From an uncultured Rubripirellula sp. (GTDB lineage Bacteria > Planctomycetota > Planctomycetia > Pirellulales > Pirellulaceae), in contig CALIBL010000014.1 of NCBI GenBank assembly GCA_938045805.1, positions 124,001 to 188,000 on the forward strand: a stretch of DNA of 64,000 bases, given 5' to 3'. Of the stretch, positions 19,428-28,813 are shown piece after piece; position 1 is the first letter of the stretch, and each line of letters starts with the position of its first letter. The position numbers and the translations under genes are program-made. The notes beneath the pieces were generated by a model. That model had not been told where the DNA came from, ran no database searches, and saw only the letters and a program-made list of their open reading frames with translations.

Positions 19428-20764
19428 GCATCGCCCAAACGTCTCGTTCTGCCGATCTGCAGGAAAGAAGCATACCCCTCAGGCGCGGTCGAACCTACTC
19501 CTTGACAAAACTGGCACTCCACTTGGTAACGAGTGTTCCGGCTTGGATCCTATGGATCCTACTCGCGCCCTTTCGCTTGGTGAATTGGTTTCGGAGATCA
19601 ATGACAGTTGCTTCTGGCACGCTTTTAGTTGTCAGTATCGCCTCACTCAACATCATTTGGGGTTACCCTTGGCTGGGTATTTTCTCCGCAGCTATCTCGC
19701 TTTTCGTGATCGGGAGACTTCTGAGCTCACTCATGAGTCCCAAGTTGAATTATCACCTCGCGCTTCCTCGATCGGTCCCATTTGGATTTCCTTTGCCTAT
19801 CGCGATCAACTGCTTCAATCGTGGCAAATTTCCAGCCATGCAGTTTCTGATTTCGTTTGATCGACGGAGCCAAACATCTCGAAGAAGACCAAGGCGTGGC
19901 AGGGTGCAGAATAGGATTTTTGAAGCCATTTCAGCGCCACAACCCATCGCCCTGCTCGAGGCCGGCACCACCAAACGCGTCACTTCCACCCTGCGATTCA
20001 CCTCACGAGGCACCCATGCGATGCCTTCAATCGTGACGCAGAGCTATTTTCCTTTTTACCTGTTTCAGGTCACGCAAAACGTTGATCCCAAGCAAGAGAT
20101 CACGGTGACCCCTCGTCCCCTCGATACAGACGAAGATGAGTCGACGCGGGGTTTCCTGGAGGCAATGGGTGAATGGTCGCATCAGCTACTTGCGGGTGAT
20201 GCACTTGATTACACCGGCAGTCGTGAATACGAAGTGGGTATGCCCGTTCGCAAATGGGATTTTGTCTCGTGGGCGCGTCTGGGAAAACCGATTGTTCGTG
20301 AATACCAATCCCCTTCCATTCAACAGGTTTACTTGATCGTTGATACATCTCACCAACCGGACCCAACGGTGGAAGAGGAAAAACGGAAGGCTGACTTTGA
20401 ACACCTTCTTTCTGCGGCAACCACTTCGATTCTCGAACTGGGAAAGAAACGAGTCAGTTTGCAATTGTGTTTGACCTGTGAACAAGATCGCCACCGGGAA
20501 GAGGGTGGCTTCGTTCAAATCGATAATGAGTCGATGTTGATTCGACTTGCGAACGCCGATGCTACGGATCCTGAGTCGACAAATCAGCAAATTGAAGGGG
20601 CACTGGAATCGATCCATCAATCCCCGACATTGATTCTTTCCAACCGAAATAGCGAATCCTATCCTTATCCACTTCCTCGATCGGCGCACTGGATTCAGGT
20701 CGCTGCGCCAACGACCGGCGATCATCCATCCCTTTCGTCGGTTAGAAGGGGACTGGTGAGATGA
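19424..20764 (+). CDS. DUF58 domain protein
   Basis: 446 residues, starting with TTG 19424 inside the moxR stop region. Two hydrophobic helices lie at about residues 30-90 (LALHLVTSVPAWILWILLAP; GTLLVVSIASLNII). The DUF58 signature follows in the C-terminal half: GSREYEVGMPVRKWDFVSW, then VREYQSPSIQQVYLIVDTS, which starts a VWA-like fold whose MIDAS residues are incomplete. DUF58 proteins are encoded beside MoxR ATPases and are thought to act in envelope or polysaccharide-related assembly, but no biochemical role is firm. Translation is coupled on both sides: it overlaps moxR by four bases and the transglutaminase gene by four. Confidence 0.9.
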   Translation: MSIAQTSRSADLQERSIPLRRGRTYSLTKLALHLVTSVPAWILWILLAPFRLVNWFRRSMTVASGTLLVVSIASLNIIWGYPWLGIFSAAISLFVIGRLLSSLMSPKLNYHLALPRSVPFGFPLPIAINCFNRGKFPAMQFLISFDRRSQTSRRRPRRGRVQNRIFEAISAPQPIALLEAGTTKRVTSTLRFTSRGTHAMPSIVTQSYFPFYLFQVTQNVDPKQEITVTPRPLDTDEDESTRGFLEAMGEWSHQLLAGDALDYTGSREYEVGMPVRKWDFVSWARLGKPIVREYQSPSIQQVYLIVDTSHQPDPTVEEEKRKADFEHLLSAATTSILELGKKRVSLQLCLTCEQDRHREEGGFVQIDNESMLIRLANADATDPESTNQQIEGALESIHQSPTLILSNRNSESYPYPLPRSAHWIQVAAPTTGDHPSLSSVRRGLVR

Positions 20765-22890
20765 GCGAGAAACGACAACTCCAGATCCTCGCAGTCCTTC
20801 TTTGGGCACAGTGCCTATTTGTGGGAAGCACCTTTCGCACCTTACCGATTGTCTGCGGTTTTTCGGCTGTTATTACGCTATTGATTCTAGGTTCGAGACC
20901 ATTGCAATCCAAACCGAGGACAACGACCCGTCGACGTTGGTGGACCACCCCGCTTGCCTGTCTTGGATTCCTCGCCAACTTTGCAATCGTTGCCCAGTGG
21001 CGTGCGGCAAGCCAATTAAGCGAAGAGATCAACTATGTTTACCTGGTCATTGACAGCCTAGCTCACACTTCGTTCACCTTCGCATTCCTGCTTTGGCTCA
21101 GACGTCCCACTCACGGTCATCCGTCAATGATCCCGTTTGGTTGCATCGTGGCGTTGATGTCCTGTGCGGCGGGTGGAGCGAGTAGTTCGCTAACGGCACA
21201 AAGTGCCATTGCATTAACCATCTGCCTCGGTTTTATCCTTGGCTGTGAAGTCATTCTGCGCAACAAACACGGCTTTGGAGTCGTCAGCACCGAGCCCGTG
21301 AGCGAGCGACCATCATCCAACTGGATCGCTCCAACCTTTTCTCTGTTTGTTCTATCGGCTCTGATGATTGGAACCAGTGGAGTGGCAAACAGCACAAACA
21401 TGATCCTTCCCGCGATTCAAAGCAAATTGCAGGAAGAATTACAGACATCATTCAACGCATTGGCTGAGGAATCCTATGTCGGGGGCACCCGCTACGTTCG
21501 CGGCAGCGAACTTGGATCTTTGAGAAAACATATGCTTGGTGACCCAGCAGAAGTGGCCGTGCAGGCCTACTGCCAAATTCCACCCGGCTACCTTCGAGGC
21601 ACCGTGTTCGACCGATACTTTCGAGGTCGCTGGATTGATTCTGGAAGCTTCGAATTTGAACGCTACACGCGACAACCGCGAATTCCTGATCTACCAATCC
21701 GATCAACAGGAGTGGGAACGACAGGGTTATATGAGACCCTACCTGAGCCACTCAATCGCTTCGAATTGTTTGACGATCAACCCGGGCAGATCATCCCAGT
21801 TGAGGTTTTTTCGGATCCATCTAAAGGCTCATTGATTTTCACCCCGTTAAACACCTACTGGATCGATGCGAGTAGCGAAGAGATTTCCTACACCGCTCAC
21901 GGAGTGATCCGAACGGGTATCGATGTTAGGCGTCCCTATGTGGCGGGAGTGGGTCAGCGGCTCCCAGCGGCTCCCCTGCAACCGGCGATTCAAGAGTCGA
22001 CGCTTCAGGTCCCCGAGCAACTTAGTTTGAAACTGCGAGATTACGGTAACAAACTCGTCACCGCGGAATCCTCAACGGTTGAAATCGCCCAATCCGTTAG
22101 CGAGCATTTTCAGTCTGTGTATGGCTACAGCCTGACATCCAAACTAGATCGCCCTCGGCGCAGTGATCCGATCGAGTTCTTCCTCGATAACCAGCACGAT
22201 GCTCATTGCGAATACTTCGCGTCAGCCACCGTACTATTACTTCGAAGCTTGGGAGTTCACGCACGTTACGTGACGGGATACGTCGTCGATGAGATGACCG
22301 AAGAGGATAGCTCACTCTGGGTAGGCAGAAATCGCGATGCGCACGCTTGGGCTGAAGCGTACGACGAGGAATCACAGCAGTGGTTCCCGGTTGAGTCCAC
22401 ACCAGGCCGAACCTATCGGACCATTGAACCAGAACAACTCAACCTCAACGCAGCCGACGCTGATGGAAACCTGCTTGAGGATCAATCAGGACTCGATGAT
22501 GGATGGTTTCAAAACGTCATCGATTGGGCCGCGTCGGTCCGAGTTAGCGAACCCATCGTCATCCTCTTTCGGATCTCGCAGATCCCCTTGTTTATCGGCC
22601 TGACCGCATATCTCTGGAAGCGGCATCGGAGATCAAAACAACCCGAGGCCAAAGCCGAAGTACGAGCGAAGAGGATGCTCAGGAAAGTCGATCGACTGAT
22701 GGCGCGAATGGAGCTATACCGTGCACCAAGCGAGACGCTTTGCCACTTTGCGGACCGAGTCGGCCAAGCAGCCGACTCGGAGCGTCTCGGAGTTCCACAG
22801 CAACAGGTTTTGACCCGCTGCGCCTCATGGTATCGCTCTTATGCTGCAGCACGGTACCAAGGACTCACCCCAGAACCACTTTCGAAGTAA
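20761..22890 (+). CDS. TgpA-like membrane transglutaminase
   Basis: 709 residues starting at ATG 20761 in an ATGA overlap with the DUF58 stop. Five or six N-terminal membrane helices (to about residue 215) precede a periplasmic region with a transglutaminase-like core: HCEYFASATVLLLRSLG (Cys 483), DAHAWAEAY (His 528) and WFPVESTPG (Glu 545). The third position of the triad is usually Asp; here it is Glu. Another membrane helix follows (about 605-625) and then a cytoplasmic DUF4129-like tail. The protein should act in the envelope; natural substrates of TgpA-type enzymes are not established. It completes the moxR-DUF58-tgpA unit. Confidence 0.9.
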   Translation: MSEKRQLQILAVLLWAQCLFVGSTFRTLPIVCGFSAVITLLILGSRPLQSKPRTTTRRRWWTTPLACLGFLANFAIVAQWRAASQLSEEINYVYLVIDSLAHTSFTFAFLLWLRRPTHGHPSMIPFGCIVALMSCAAGGASSSLTAQSAIALTICLGFILGCEVILRNKHGFGVVSTEPVSERPSSNWIAPTFSLFVLSALMIGTSGVANSTNMILPAIQSKLQEELQTSFNALAEESYVGGTRYVRGSELGSLRKHMLGDPAEVAVQAYCQIPPGYLRGTVFDRYFRGRWIDSGSFEFERYTRQPRIPDLPIRSTGVGTTGLYETLPEPLNRFELFDDQPGQIIPVEVFSDPSKGSLIFTPLNTYWIDASSEEISYTAHGVIRTGIDVRRPYVAGVGQRLPAAPLQPAIQESTLQVPEQLSLKLRDYGNKLVTAESSTVEIAQSVSEHFQSVYGYSLTSKLDRPRRSDPIEFFLDNQHDAHCEYFASATVLLLRSLGVHARYVTGYVVDEMTEEDSSLWVGRNRDAHAWAEAYDEESQQWFPVESTPGRTYRTIEPEQLNLNAADADGNLLEDQSGLDDGWFQNVIDWAASVRVSEPIVILFRISQIPLFIGLTAYLWKRHRRSKQPEAKAEVRAKRMLRKVDRLMARMELYRAPSETLCHFADRVGQAADSERLGVPQQQVLTRCASWYRSYAAARYQGLTPEPLSK

Positions 22891-22918
22891 GCAGAATCTT
22901 TCTTGAGGTTTATAGAGA

Positions 22919-23293
22919 CTAGAACGGTGCCTCGTCATCCACGGCTTCAGAGAATGCATCGTTCGGGGAGCTGACCCTCTCGGTCATCGTTCCGCCGGTT
23001 GAACCTAGCAACTGGAAAGACATCGCCTCGGCACTCAGGAAATAACGCGCCTCGCTCTGAGCATCCTTCTGCCACCGCCGTCCGCTTAGTCGATAGGATA
23101 CCTCGATTTCATCTCCCACGTTCAGTTCGTCGACTGCATCACACGAATCGCGGATGAATTCCACCGGAATGTAATTGGTAAAGGATCCCTTGTCCTGCTC
23201 CAAAACAACGAGACGTTTCCTAAAACCCTTATTCCCGAAGGTTTTGGTTTCCTCGATCAGATGAATCACTCCGCTGACCGTTGCATCACTCAT
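22919..23293 (-). CDS. DUF3127 (OB-fold, SSB-like) protein
   Basis: Small 124-residue protein of the DUF3127 family, seen mostly in Bacteroidetes and planctomycetes and thought to have an OB fold like single-stranded DNA-binding protein. Visible features are GVIHLIEETKTFGNKGFRKR, VVLEQDKGSFTNYIPVEF and VGDEIEVSYRLSGRRW. The C-terminus ends in DDEAPF after an acidic stretch, strikingly like the DDDIPF tip by which SSB recruits repair proteins. It is convergent with the transglutaminase gene, 28 bp away, and stands alone. No nucleic-acid-binding evidence can be had from sequence alone. Confidence 0.85.
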   Translation of the reverse strand: MSDATVSGVIHLIEETKTFGNKGFRKRLVVLEQDKGSFTNYIPVEFIRDSCDAVDELNVGDEIEVSYRLSGRRWQKDAQSEARYFLSAEAMSFQLLGSTGGTMTERVSSPNDAFSEAVDDEAPF

Positions 23294-23488
23294 ACCAAAC
23301 TCTCTCGCGTCTCAAGCTATGTCTAATTCGAGTCCCGAAACCTGATCGGATCTCTCGAGAGAAATTGTAGCATCCTCCGGAATGAAGAAAACTCGACCGA
23401 GTCTAAATTTATTCAGAGTCCCCCAGTGAACCAGTTAACTGACTAAACCAGATAGACGACTCACCCAAAGAACTAGGCAATCGTCAAA

Positions 23489-24967
23489 TCATGCAATTAA
23501 CGGTTCGATGACTTCCCCACCAAACTGACTCAATTGTTTATGACGCCCGGCGTGGTAATAAGTCAATCGATTATCGTCGAGACCCAATAGACGGAGCAGG
23601 GTGACATGAAAGTCTCGAACATGATGCACCTGCTCAACCGCTTCCATTCCCGTCTCATCGGTAGCTCCGATCGTGTGCCCCGCCTTGCACCCACCACCTG
23701 CCATCCAGATTGTCATCGCCTTGGGATTATGATCGCGACCATATGCGGTTCCGCCCCGCACACCATTGTCTGGAGATCGCCCGAACTCACCGCACCAAAC
23801 CACCAAAGTGCTATCGAGTAAACCTCTGTTTTTCAGATCACGAATCAGGGCGGCAATGGGCTGATCAACTCCCCGAACGAGATTCCCGTGCGCACGCTCA
23901 ATGTAATCGTGACTGTCCCAAGTCCCGTGATACAACTGAACAAACCGCACTCCCTTTTCCACCAACTTTCTCGCTAGCAGACACTTGCGACCGAACGAAT
24001 TGGTTGACTCTTGCCCGACTCCATACTCCTGCAGCGTCTTCTCGCTCTCACCTGACAAATCCAACGCATCGGGAATCTCGCTTTGCATTCGGAATGCCAA
24101 TTCGTAGCTCATCAATCTTGCCCGCAAATCCTGCTGATGAGGTTTCGCTTGGGCATGACGCTGATTCAACTTCATCAACAAATCCAAGTTGTCGCGTTGC
24201 CTTTGCATGGTGACACCGGATGGTGGCGAGAGATCCAAGATGGGCGATCCCTTGGGACGTAGCGGTGTCCCCTGAAAGGCCGTTGGAAGGAAGCCATTAC
24301 TCCAGTTCGCGGCTCCACCCTGCGGAAAAGAAATCTCGGGTAAGACAATAAAACCGGGCAGATTCTGATTCACGCTCCCAAGCCCGTAGGTCACCCATGC
24401 ACCAAGTCCGGGATCACCCCCAAATTGATTTCCGCAATTCATCTGATACATCGCGGTGGGATGATTGACGCTATCGACTTGGCAACCTCGATAAAAGCAG
24501 AGATCATCTGCCACGCCCCGCAAGTGCTCCCAGTTGGTTGCCATCGCGGCGCCGCTCTCCCCATAACGGCCAAAAGCGAACGGACTCTGAACGTAATACC
24601 GCTTGCCGCTCTCCATCGCAGATTTTTGTTCGCCGGATCGATTGAACTCTGAAAGATGCAGATCTTTTAACTTCGGTTTGGGATCAAAGGTGTCGATATG
24701 GGACGGACCTCCCTCCATCATCAGAAAGATGCAACGCTTTGCCTTTGATGGAAAATGCGCCTCTCGCTCTGCGCCGTCTCGAGAGTCAGCCAAAAGATTC
24801 CCATCTTCTTTCAACAGAGATGCAAATGCGATCAACCCAAGTGACGAAGAAAGATTCATGGACCACTGGCGACGACTTGACACACTGACATCTTCCCTAT
24901 TCGATTGATCACAAGGATCGCCTGTGGACTGATAACGGGTATCCATGTCGATTGATTTTTTCCTCAT
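23489..24967 (-). CDS. DUF1501 exported protein (sulfatase-like fold)
   Basis: 492 residues. DUF1501 proteins belong to the alkaline phosphatase/sulfatase superfamily and accompany DUF1549/1553 cytochromes in planctomycetes; their reaction is unknown. The N-terminus has a Tat-type motif (SSRRQWSM) before a hydrophobic stretch. Typical parts are CIFLMMEGGPSHIDTFDPKP, VRFVQLYHGTWDSH and VVWCGEFGRSP, then GRDHNPKAMTIWMAGGG. It starts 12 bp after the sulfatase gene and should be cotranscribed with that gene and the Asp-box gene. The expected DUF1549/1553 partner is at 33.2-36.3 kb on the same strand, separated by about 8 kb. Confidence 0.92.
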   Translation of the reverse strand: MRKKSIDMDTRYQSTGDPCDQSNREDVSVSSRRQWSMNLSSSLGLIAFASLLKEDGNLLADSRDGAEREAHFPSKAKRCIFLMMEGGPSHIDTFDPKPKLKDLHLSEFNRSGEQKSAMESGKRYYVQSPFAFGRYGESGAAMATNWEHLRGVADDLCFYRGCQVDSVNHPTAMYQMNCGNQFGGDPGLGAWVTYGLGSVNQNLPGFIVLPEISFPQGGAANWSNGFLPTAFQGTPLRPKGSPILDLSPPSGVTMQRQRDNLDLLMKLNQRHAQAKPHQQDLRARLMSYELAFRMQSEIPDALDLSGESEKTLQEYGVGQESTNSFGRKCLLARKLVEKGVRFVQLYHGTWDSHDYIERAHGNLVRGVDQPIAALIRDLKNRGLLDSTLVVWCGEFGRSPDNGVRGGTAYGRDHNPKAMTIWMAGGGCKAGHTIGATDETGMEAVEQVHHVRDFHVTLLRLLGLDDNRLTYYHAGRHKQLSQFGGEVIEPLIA

Positions 24968-24979
24968 ACCTGAAAATCC

Positions 24980-26509
24980 TCACTCACCACTGGCACGGGC
25001 AACCCCCGCCGGTCTGGCATCACGCTGCATTTCATGTTGAAACAAAATTGCCATACCTCGTAACTTACGTGTGACCTCACCATTACGAACCGGTTGGCTC
25101 TCGCCCGGATCAACCGACAGGTCAAACAGCTTCAAACTGGGTGAAAGCAGTAGTTTCCATTGTTGCCAACGTACTGCTGCGAGTTGCCCTTCGCTGCCGT
25201 GATAAAAAAAAGCGTCGTTGTACTCATCACGACCAATCAACTGTTCCCATTCGTAGGGCGGATCCCAAGTCCTTCGGAGAGGAACCCTTCCGTTGACTGT
25301 CCGATTCAGTTCGGGCGGAGGCACCACCTCGCTCTCCCCTTTGAGAACTGGAGTAACATCACGGCCGTCAATGACAATCCCGTTGGGAACTTCAATCCCC
25401 GCCACAGTCGCAACACTCGGGAACCAGTCCATGGCGCGGATCACCTCACCACATTCTGCACCCTGAGCAATCCCTAGTCCCGGCCCCCAACAGATCGCTG
25501 GAACACGTATCCCACCTTCGTATGTGGTTAGCTTCCTTCCTTGAATGGGCTGCCGATCATTGCGCCCCGGCCCTCGTCCGTTATCCGACACGTAAATCAC
25601 CAACGTCCGGTCATCAACACCCTCCTCGGCAAGGCAGTCCATCACACGCCCGACATGATGATCCATCTCCTGTATCGCATCCCCATACTCTCCCCACTGG
25701 GATGAACCGCGAAACCCTTCACTCACACCCAGTGGATGATGCAGCATCGTGTGGGGAAGATAGAGAAAGAACGGACCGTCACGATTTCTCTTGATAAACG
25801 CAATAGCCTCATCGGTGTAACGCTCGGTTAAGTGATTCGGATCCGCTGGGCGTTGGATGACTTTATCCTGCCGAATCAGCGGAACACCGCCAAGCGAGTC
25901 AAAATAGACGATCTCAACCGGGTCTAGGTTGTGAAGCAATCCGAAATATTCGTCGAACCCCTGATCTTTCGGCAAAAGTGGTTCTTGAAACCCGAGATGC
26001 CACTTCCCAATGCAAGCCGTCGCGTAGCCGTTCTGTTGAAACAATTCGGCAAGGGTCAATTCATCCGGATGAATCCCCTGAATCGAATCCGCTCGATGAA
26101 CCCAAATATGGTTACCGACTCGCCTCGGATAACAGCCCGTTAGCAGCCCAGCTCGAGAAGGACTGCAAATCGGGGCAGCTGCATAATAATCCGTCAAACG
26201 CACCCCCTGTTGCGCTAGCTGATCAATGCGAGGTGTCTTCACCTCGGTTGCACCGTAACAACCCAAATCATAATAACCCTGGTCATCAACCAGGATCAGG
26301 ATGATGTTGGGACGTGAGGCTTGGTCGGCGTTAACTGGTTGCGGATGAACGAGTCGTGGAAAAAATACTGTGGCAATCAAAATGGCCTGTGTAGTAATTC
26401 TGCGTCGCAAATGATTTGCGAATGACCGCCGGCAACCGGCCTTCATCATGGCCGTAAAGAGGAACACGGCGATCCATGCGGCAACCATCGAACGGTGAAT
26501 ATGGCTCAT
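24980..26509 (-). CDS. Exported type I sulfatase
   Basis: Arylsulfatase-family enzyme that hydrolyses sulfate esters, probably on a polysaccharide. From ATG 26509 it has 509 residues. The formylglycine motif is CSPSR with Cys 115; the metal-binding aspartates are in ILVDDQG (75-76), and GKWHLG and NGRGPGRND are also present. Start choice: a good Shine-Dalgarno AAGGA lies seven bases upstream, inside the last codons of the upstream gene, and the upstream stop overlaps this ATG as TGATG, so translation is coupled. Odd: two hydrophobic segments precede the catalytic domain (about residues 8-22 and 41-52), separated by a basic stretch, so the true signal peptide could be the second. Confidence 0.92.
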   Translation of the reverse strand: MSHIHRSMVAAWIAVFLFTAMMKAGCRRSFANHLRRRITTQAILIATVFFPRLVHPQPVNADQASRPNIILILVDDQGYYDLGCYGATEVKTPRIDQLAQQGVRLTDYYAAAPICSPSRAGLLTGCYPRRVGNHIWVHRADSIQGIHPDELTLAELFQQNGYATACIGKWHLGFQEPLLPKDQGFDEYFGLLHNLDPVEIVYFDSLGGVPLIRQDKVIQRPADPNHLTERYTDEAIAFIKRNRDGPFFLYLPHTMLHHPLGVSEGFRGSSQWGEYGDAIQEMDHHVGRVMDCLAEEGVDDRTLVIYVSDNGRGPGRNDRQPIQGRKLTTYEGGIRVPAICWGPGLGIAQGAECGEVIRAMDWFPSVATVAGIEVPNGIVIDGRDVTPVLKGESEVVPPPELNRTVNGRVPLRRTWDPPYEWEQLIGRDEYNDAFFYHGSEGQLAAVRWQQWKLLLSPSLKLFDLSVDPGESQPVRNGEVTRKLRGMAILFQHEMQRDARPAGVARASGE

Positions 26510-27990
26510 CACTGATCCTTTTGCAAAAAAGCCACCAGATTCGGAGTATCGAGTGTTCGTGTCAGGCGGAACACGCCCGCCGGGCCGTTGGGGTGGCCGC
26601 TGTAGATGAAGATATGTTGGACCCCGCGTTCTTCGTCGATGACGGCTCCCGCAGGATGGAAACCATCGGCGTCGGCGTAGAATTTTCCCTGACGCTGAAA
26701 CAGGCGGCACTCGCGACGCCACTCGCCTTTAGACCAGTCCTCCGGCGCGATGCTCCACAGCCACAGCTCCATCCGATGCCGTTCGCTGCGCACAATTTCG
26801 AACCGCTTTGTCACTGGATTGAATGAAAGGTCGACCGTGTCCACGAGTCGCGGGTCTTGCAGGTTGGTCTTCGTGATCGTTGGCTCCTGGCCGGGCTGCC
26901 AGGTCATCTGCCGGTGGGCTCGCACCTGATTTTGATCACGGGTGACGATGTGACATTGCCCATCGTGGAAGATCGCCGCCGGTTCGTATTGCTTGAACCC
27001 GGCGGGATATTCGTTGGCCCGCCATGTTGCGCCGCCATCGGGTGAATGAAGAACCACGAGTTTCTCGGAGTACTTGTGGTACTGATCCACCTCACCAAAC
27101 CAGTTGCCGAACACAAGTAGACCTTGCTGAGGATCGTCGAGAATGCGCGGGCCGATGTTGATGATTGCGTGATTGAAGGTGTCCTCACGTAAAGCCTCGG
27201 AAAAATGTTTCCATGTGCCGCCTGCATCGTCACTGCGGAAGACGCCGTGGTTGTTCACAGCAATGACCGCGCCATCACGGGCCGTCCCGATCGCGTGCAA
27301 GTGGACTTTGTAGCCGAGCGGAGATTCGTTTCCCTTGTCGAATTTCGCTCGATGAGAGAGCGGCACGATTCCGCCGCGTTTCCGATCTTCCGGCTTCATG
27401 CAGTCCCGCAGGTCGTAGGGCTCGGACCATGACTTGCCGCCATCGTCGCTACGCAGCACCACGCCATAGGACATCTTTGGATGCGGCTCACCGGCGCCTT
27501 TGGCTCGGTGTCCCGGAATCCGGCGGTGCATCACGACGATCGTGTCTCCCGACATCGTCGCAACCGGCCAGCCGTAGTGATTGCAATCTCCCGGCGGATC
27601 GATGGGCAGGTTGACCGGCGCCAATTCGAGCAAGCCCGACTGTTTACCGGTATTAAGTTTCTCGATTTGCACGTCGGAAGCGCCAAGGATCTGTAATGCA
27701 AACTCATCCTCCGCTCTGGCAAAACTCTGCGAGAAAAGAAAAACAGCAGTTGCTATCGAGATTTCCCTCAGGACGCGAGGGAACAAATTCCAACGTGCGC
27801 GTCCTGCGTTCTCTTGTATGAAACAACTCAAATCATCTCTCCTGACATGTACCAAGCGTAGGGCATCCCCGTTCACGAAGCAATGACTCACGGAAATCGG
27901 TGGGAGTTTTCGGACCAGTCGCTTGAACGTCACATCGTAGCGGTCCGGAGTGTTGAAGCCGTAGGTGTCGGCGAGACCGTTATTCGCCAT
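26509..27990 (-). CDS. Exported Asp-box (sialidase/BNR-like) beta-propeller protein
   Basis: 493 residues from ATG 27990. Three Asp-box repeats are visible: SDDGGKSW, SDDAGGTW and SPDGGATW, so the core (from about residue 95) is a sialidase-like beta-propeller; exo-alpha-sialidase or another glycan-binding or glycosidase role is possible. A signal-like hydrophobic stretch (SIATAVFLFSQSFARA) sits at about residues 76-92, so roughly the first 70 residues precede it. They may be non-native, and a TTG near 27786 would be an alternative start. The 5' end overlaps the preceding membrane-protein gene by 11 bases, and the 3' end overlaps the sulfatase start as TGATG. GC content looks higher than in flanking genes. 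Confidence 0.75.
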   Translation of the reverse strand: MANNGLADTYGFNTPDRYDVTFKRLVRKLPPISVSHCFVNGDALRLVHVRRDDLSCFIQENAGRARWNLFPRVLREISIATAVFLFSQSFARAEDEFALQILGASDVQIEKLNTGKQSGLLELAPVNLPIDPPGDCNHYGWPVATMSGDTIVVMHRRIPGHRAKGAGEPHPKMSYGVVLRSDDGGKSWSEPYDLRDCMKPEDRKRGGIVPLSHRAKFDKGNESPLGYKVHLHAIGTARDGAVIAVNNHGVFRSDDAGGTWKHFSEALREDTFNHAIINIGPRILDDPQQGLLVFGNWFGEVDQYHKYSEKLVVLHSPDGGATWRANEYPAGFKQYEPAAIFHDGQCHIVTRDQNQVRAHRQMTWQPGQEPTITKTNLQDPRLVDTVDLSFNPVTKRFEIVRSERHRMELWLWSIAPEDWSKGEWRRECRLFQRQGKFYADADGFHPAGAVIDEERGVQHIFIYSGHPNGPAGVFRLTRTLDTPNLVAFLQKDQ

Positions 27991-28462
27991 CAACTCGCAC
28001 GCCTATCTTCGTGGATCCAGGCGACCACAGAAATGCTACTCCCAAGATCAGCATCGGCAGTGAGAACGGAACTATCAGTGCAAGCGACCATTTCAACGTG
28101 TAGTAAGCGACGCTTTCACCTCCTGAGGACCATTCGCCGGAGTCGGGGAGAATAGGGTGCATCACCAGAATCGCCGCAATTGCTGAGACGACTGCGGTGA
28201 CTGTCAGCCACGCACCGGCCAAGCGGGGCCACCAGATTGCCAAGACAGATGCTGGAAGCAAAGACATTGGTCCGGTCGCGAGGAACAGAAGAACTCGATT
28301 CACCCAGGGAGCACCTCCGTGCAGCGGTGAGCCATATACCCCCGCGCCTGCGAGAGCCCACAAGATGCCTCCGAGAAATTGCAGCGAACCCAGTGAAACC
28401 GCGAATCCGAAAAGAAGCGTGCGAAGGCAACCACCTCGGTCTGTCGTTAGCGCATCGTTCAT
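27980..28462 (-). CDS. Small four-helix membrane protein, unknown
   Basis: 160 residues from ATG 28462; the open frame extends upstream but the extension looks unlike coding sequence. Four hydrophobic helices are visible, around LLFGFAVSLGSLQFLGGILWA, VLLFLATGPMSLLPASVLAI, LTVTAVVSAIAAILVM and LIVPFSLPMLILGVAFLW. I do not recognise a family. It overlaps the 5' end of the Asp-box gene and probably opens the operon of membrane protein, Asp-box protein, sulfatase and DUF1501 protein. It could be a recent arrival or an unrelated resident. Confidence 0.55.
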   Translation of the reverse strand: MNDALTTDRGGCLRTLLFGFAVSLGSLQFLGGILWALAGAGVYGSPLHGGAPWVNRVLLFLATGPMSLLPASVLAIWWPRLAGAWLTVTAVVSAIAAILVMHPILPDSGEWSSGGESVAYYTLKWSLALIVPFSLPMLILGVAFLWSPGSTKIGVRVDGE

Positions 28463-28603
28463 GTAGAGCCTCCACCGCCCAGCGGATACTTTAATGCATT
28501 TTCTCGCTGCTGTTTGCCAAAGCATTCGGGACTTTTGTGCGCAAATACTCATCTCTGAGTACTCGCGTCTGATTTTCTGGGCAAGGTCGCAGGCGGAGGG
28601 CAT

Positions 28604-28813
28604 TTGTGTAAACCCGAAGACCTTGCCATGGATGATCTTCAGCCAGTGCTGCAGAACTTGGTCGTCGGGCGATTCGCAATGTGCCAGCAAGCGGGACGAC
28701 GCATGCTCGCGCAAGGCTCCAGCTCAATCATGAACATCGGATCGGTTGCCGGTTCTACAGCCCTCGGTCGAGGACATGTCGCCTACAGCATGGCGATGGG
28801 AGCAGTGATTCAG
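28604..28813 (+). pseudogene. Fragment of a short-chain dehydrogenase/reductase
   Basis: The translated segment matches the middle of an SDR: MDDLQPVLQNLVVGRFAMCQ corresponds to the region around the conserved Asn, SSSIMNIGSVAGS to the catalytic-serine strand, and GRGHVAYSMAMGAVIQM to the active-site Tyr helix, with Met where YxxxK has Lys. The Rossmann nucleotide-binding N-terminus and the C-terminal third are both missing, and I found no trace of them upstream to 28463. It is a remnant, read in frame into the cupin. Confidence 0.7.

Noticed and set aside
28604-28813. An intact SDR gene
   Set aside because: Both the Rossmann N-terminus and the C-terminal third are absent and the active-site Lys is Met.
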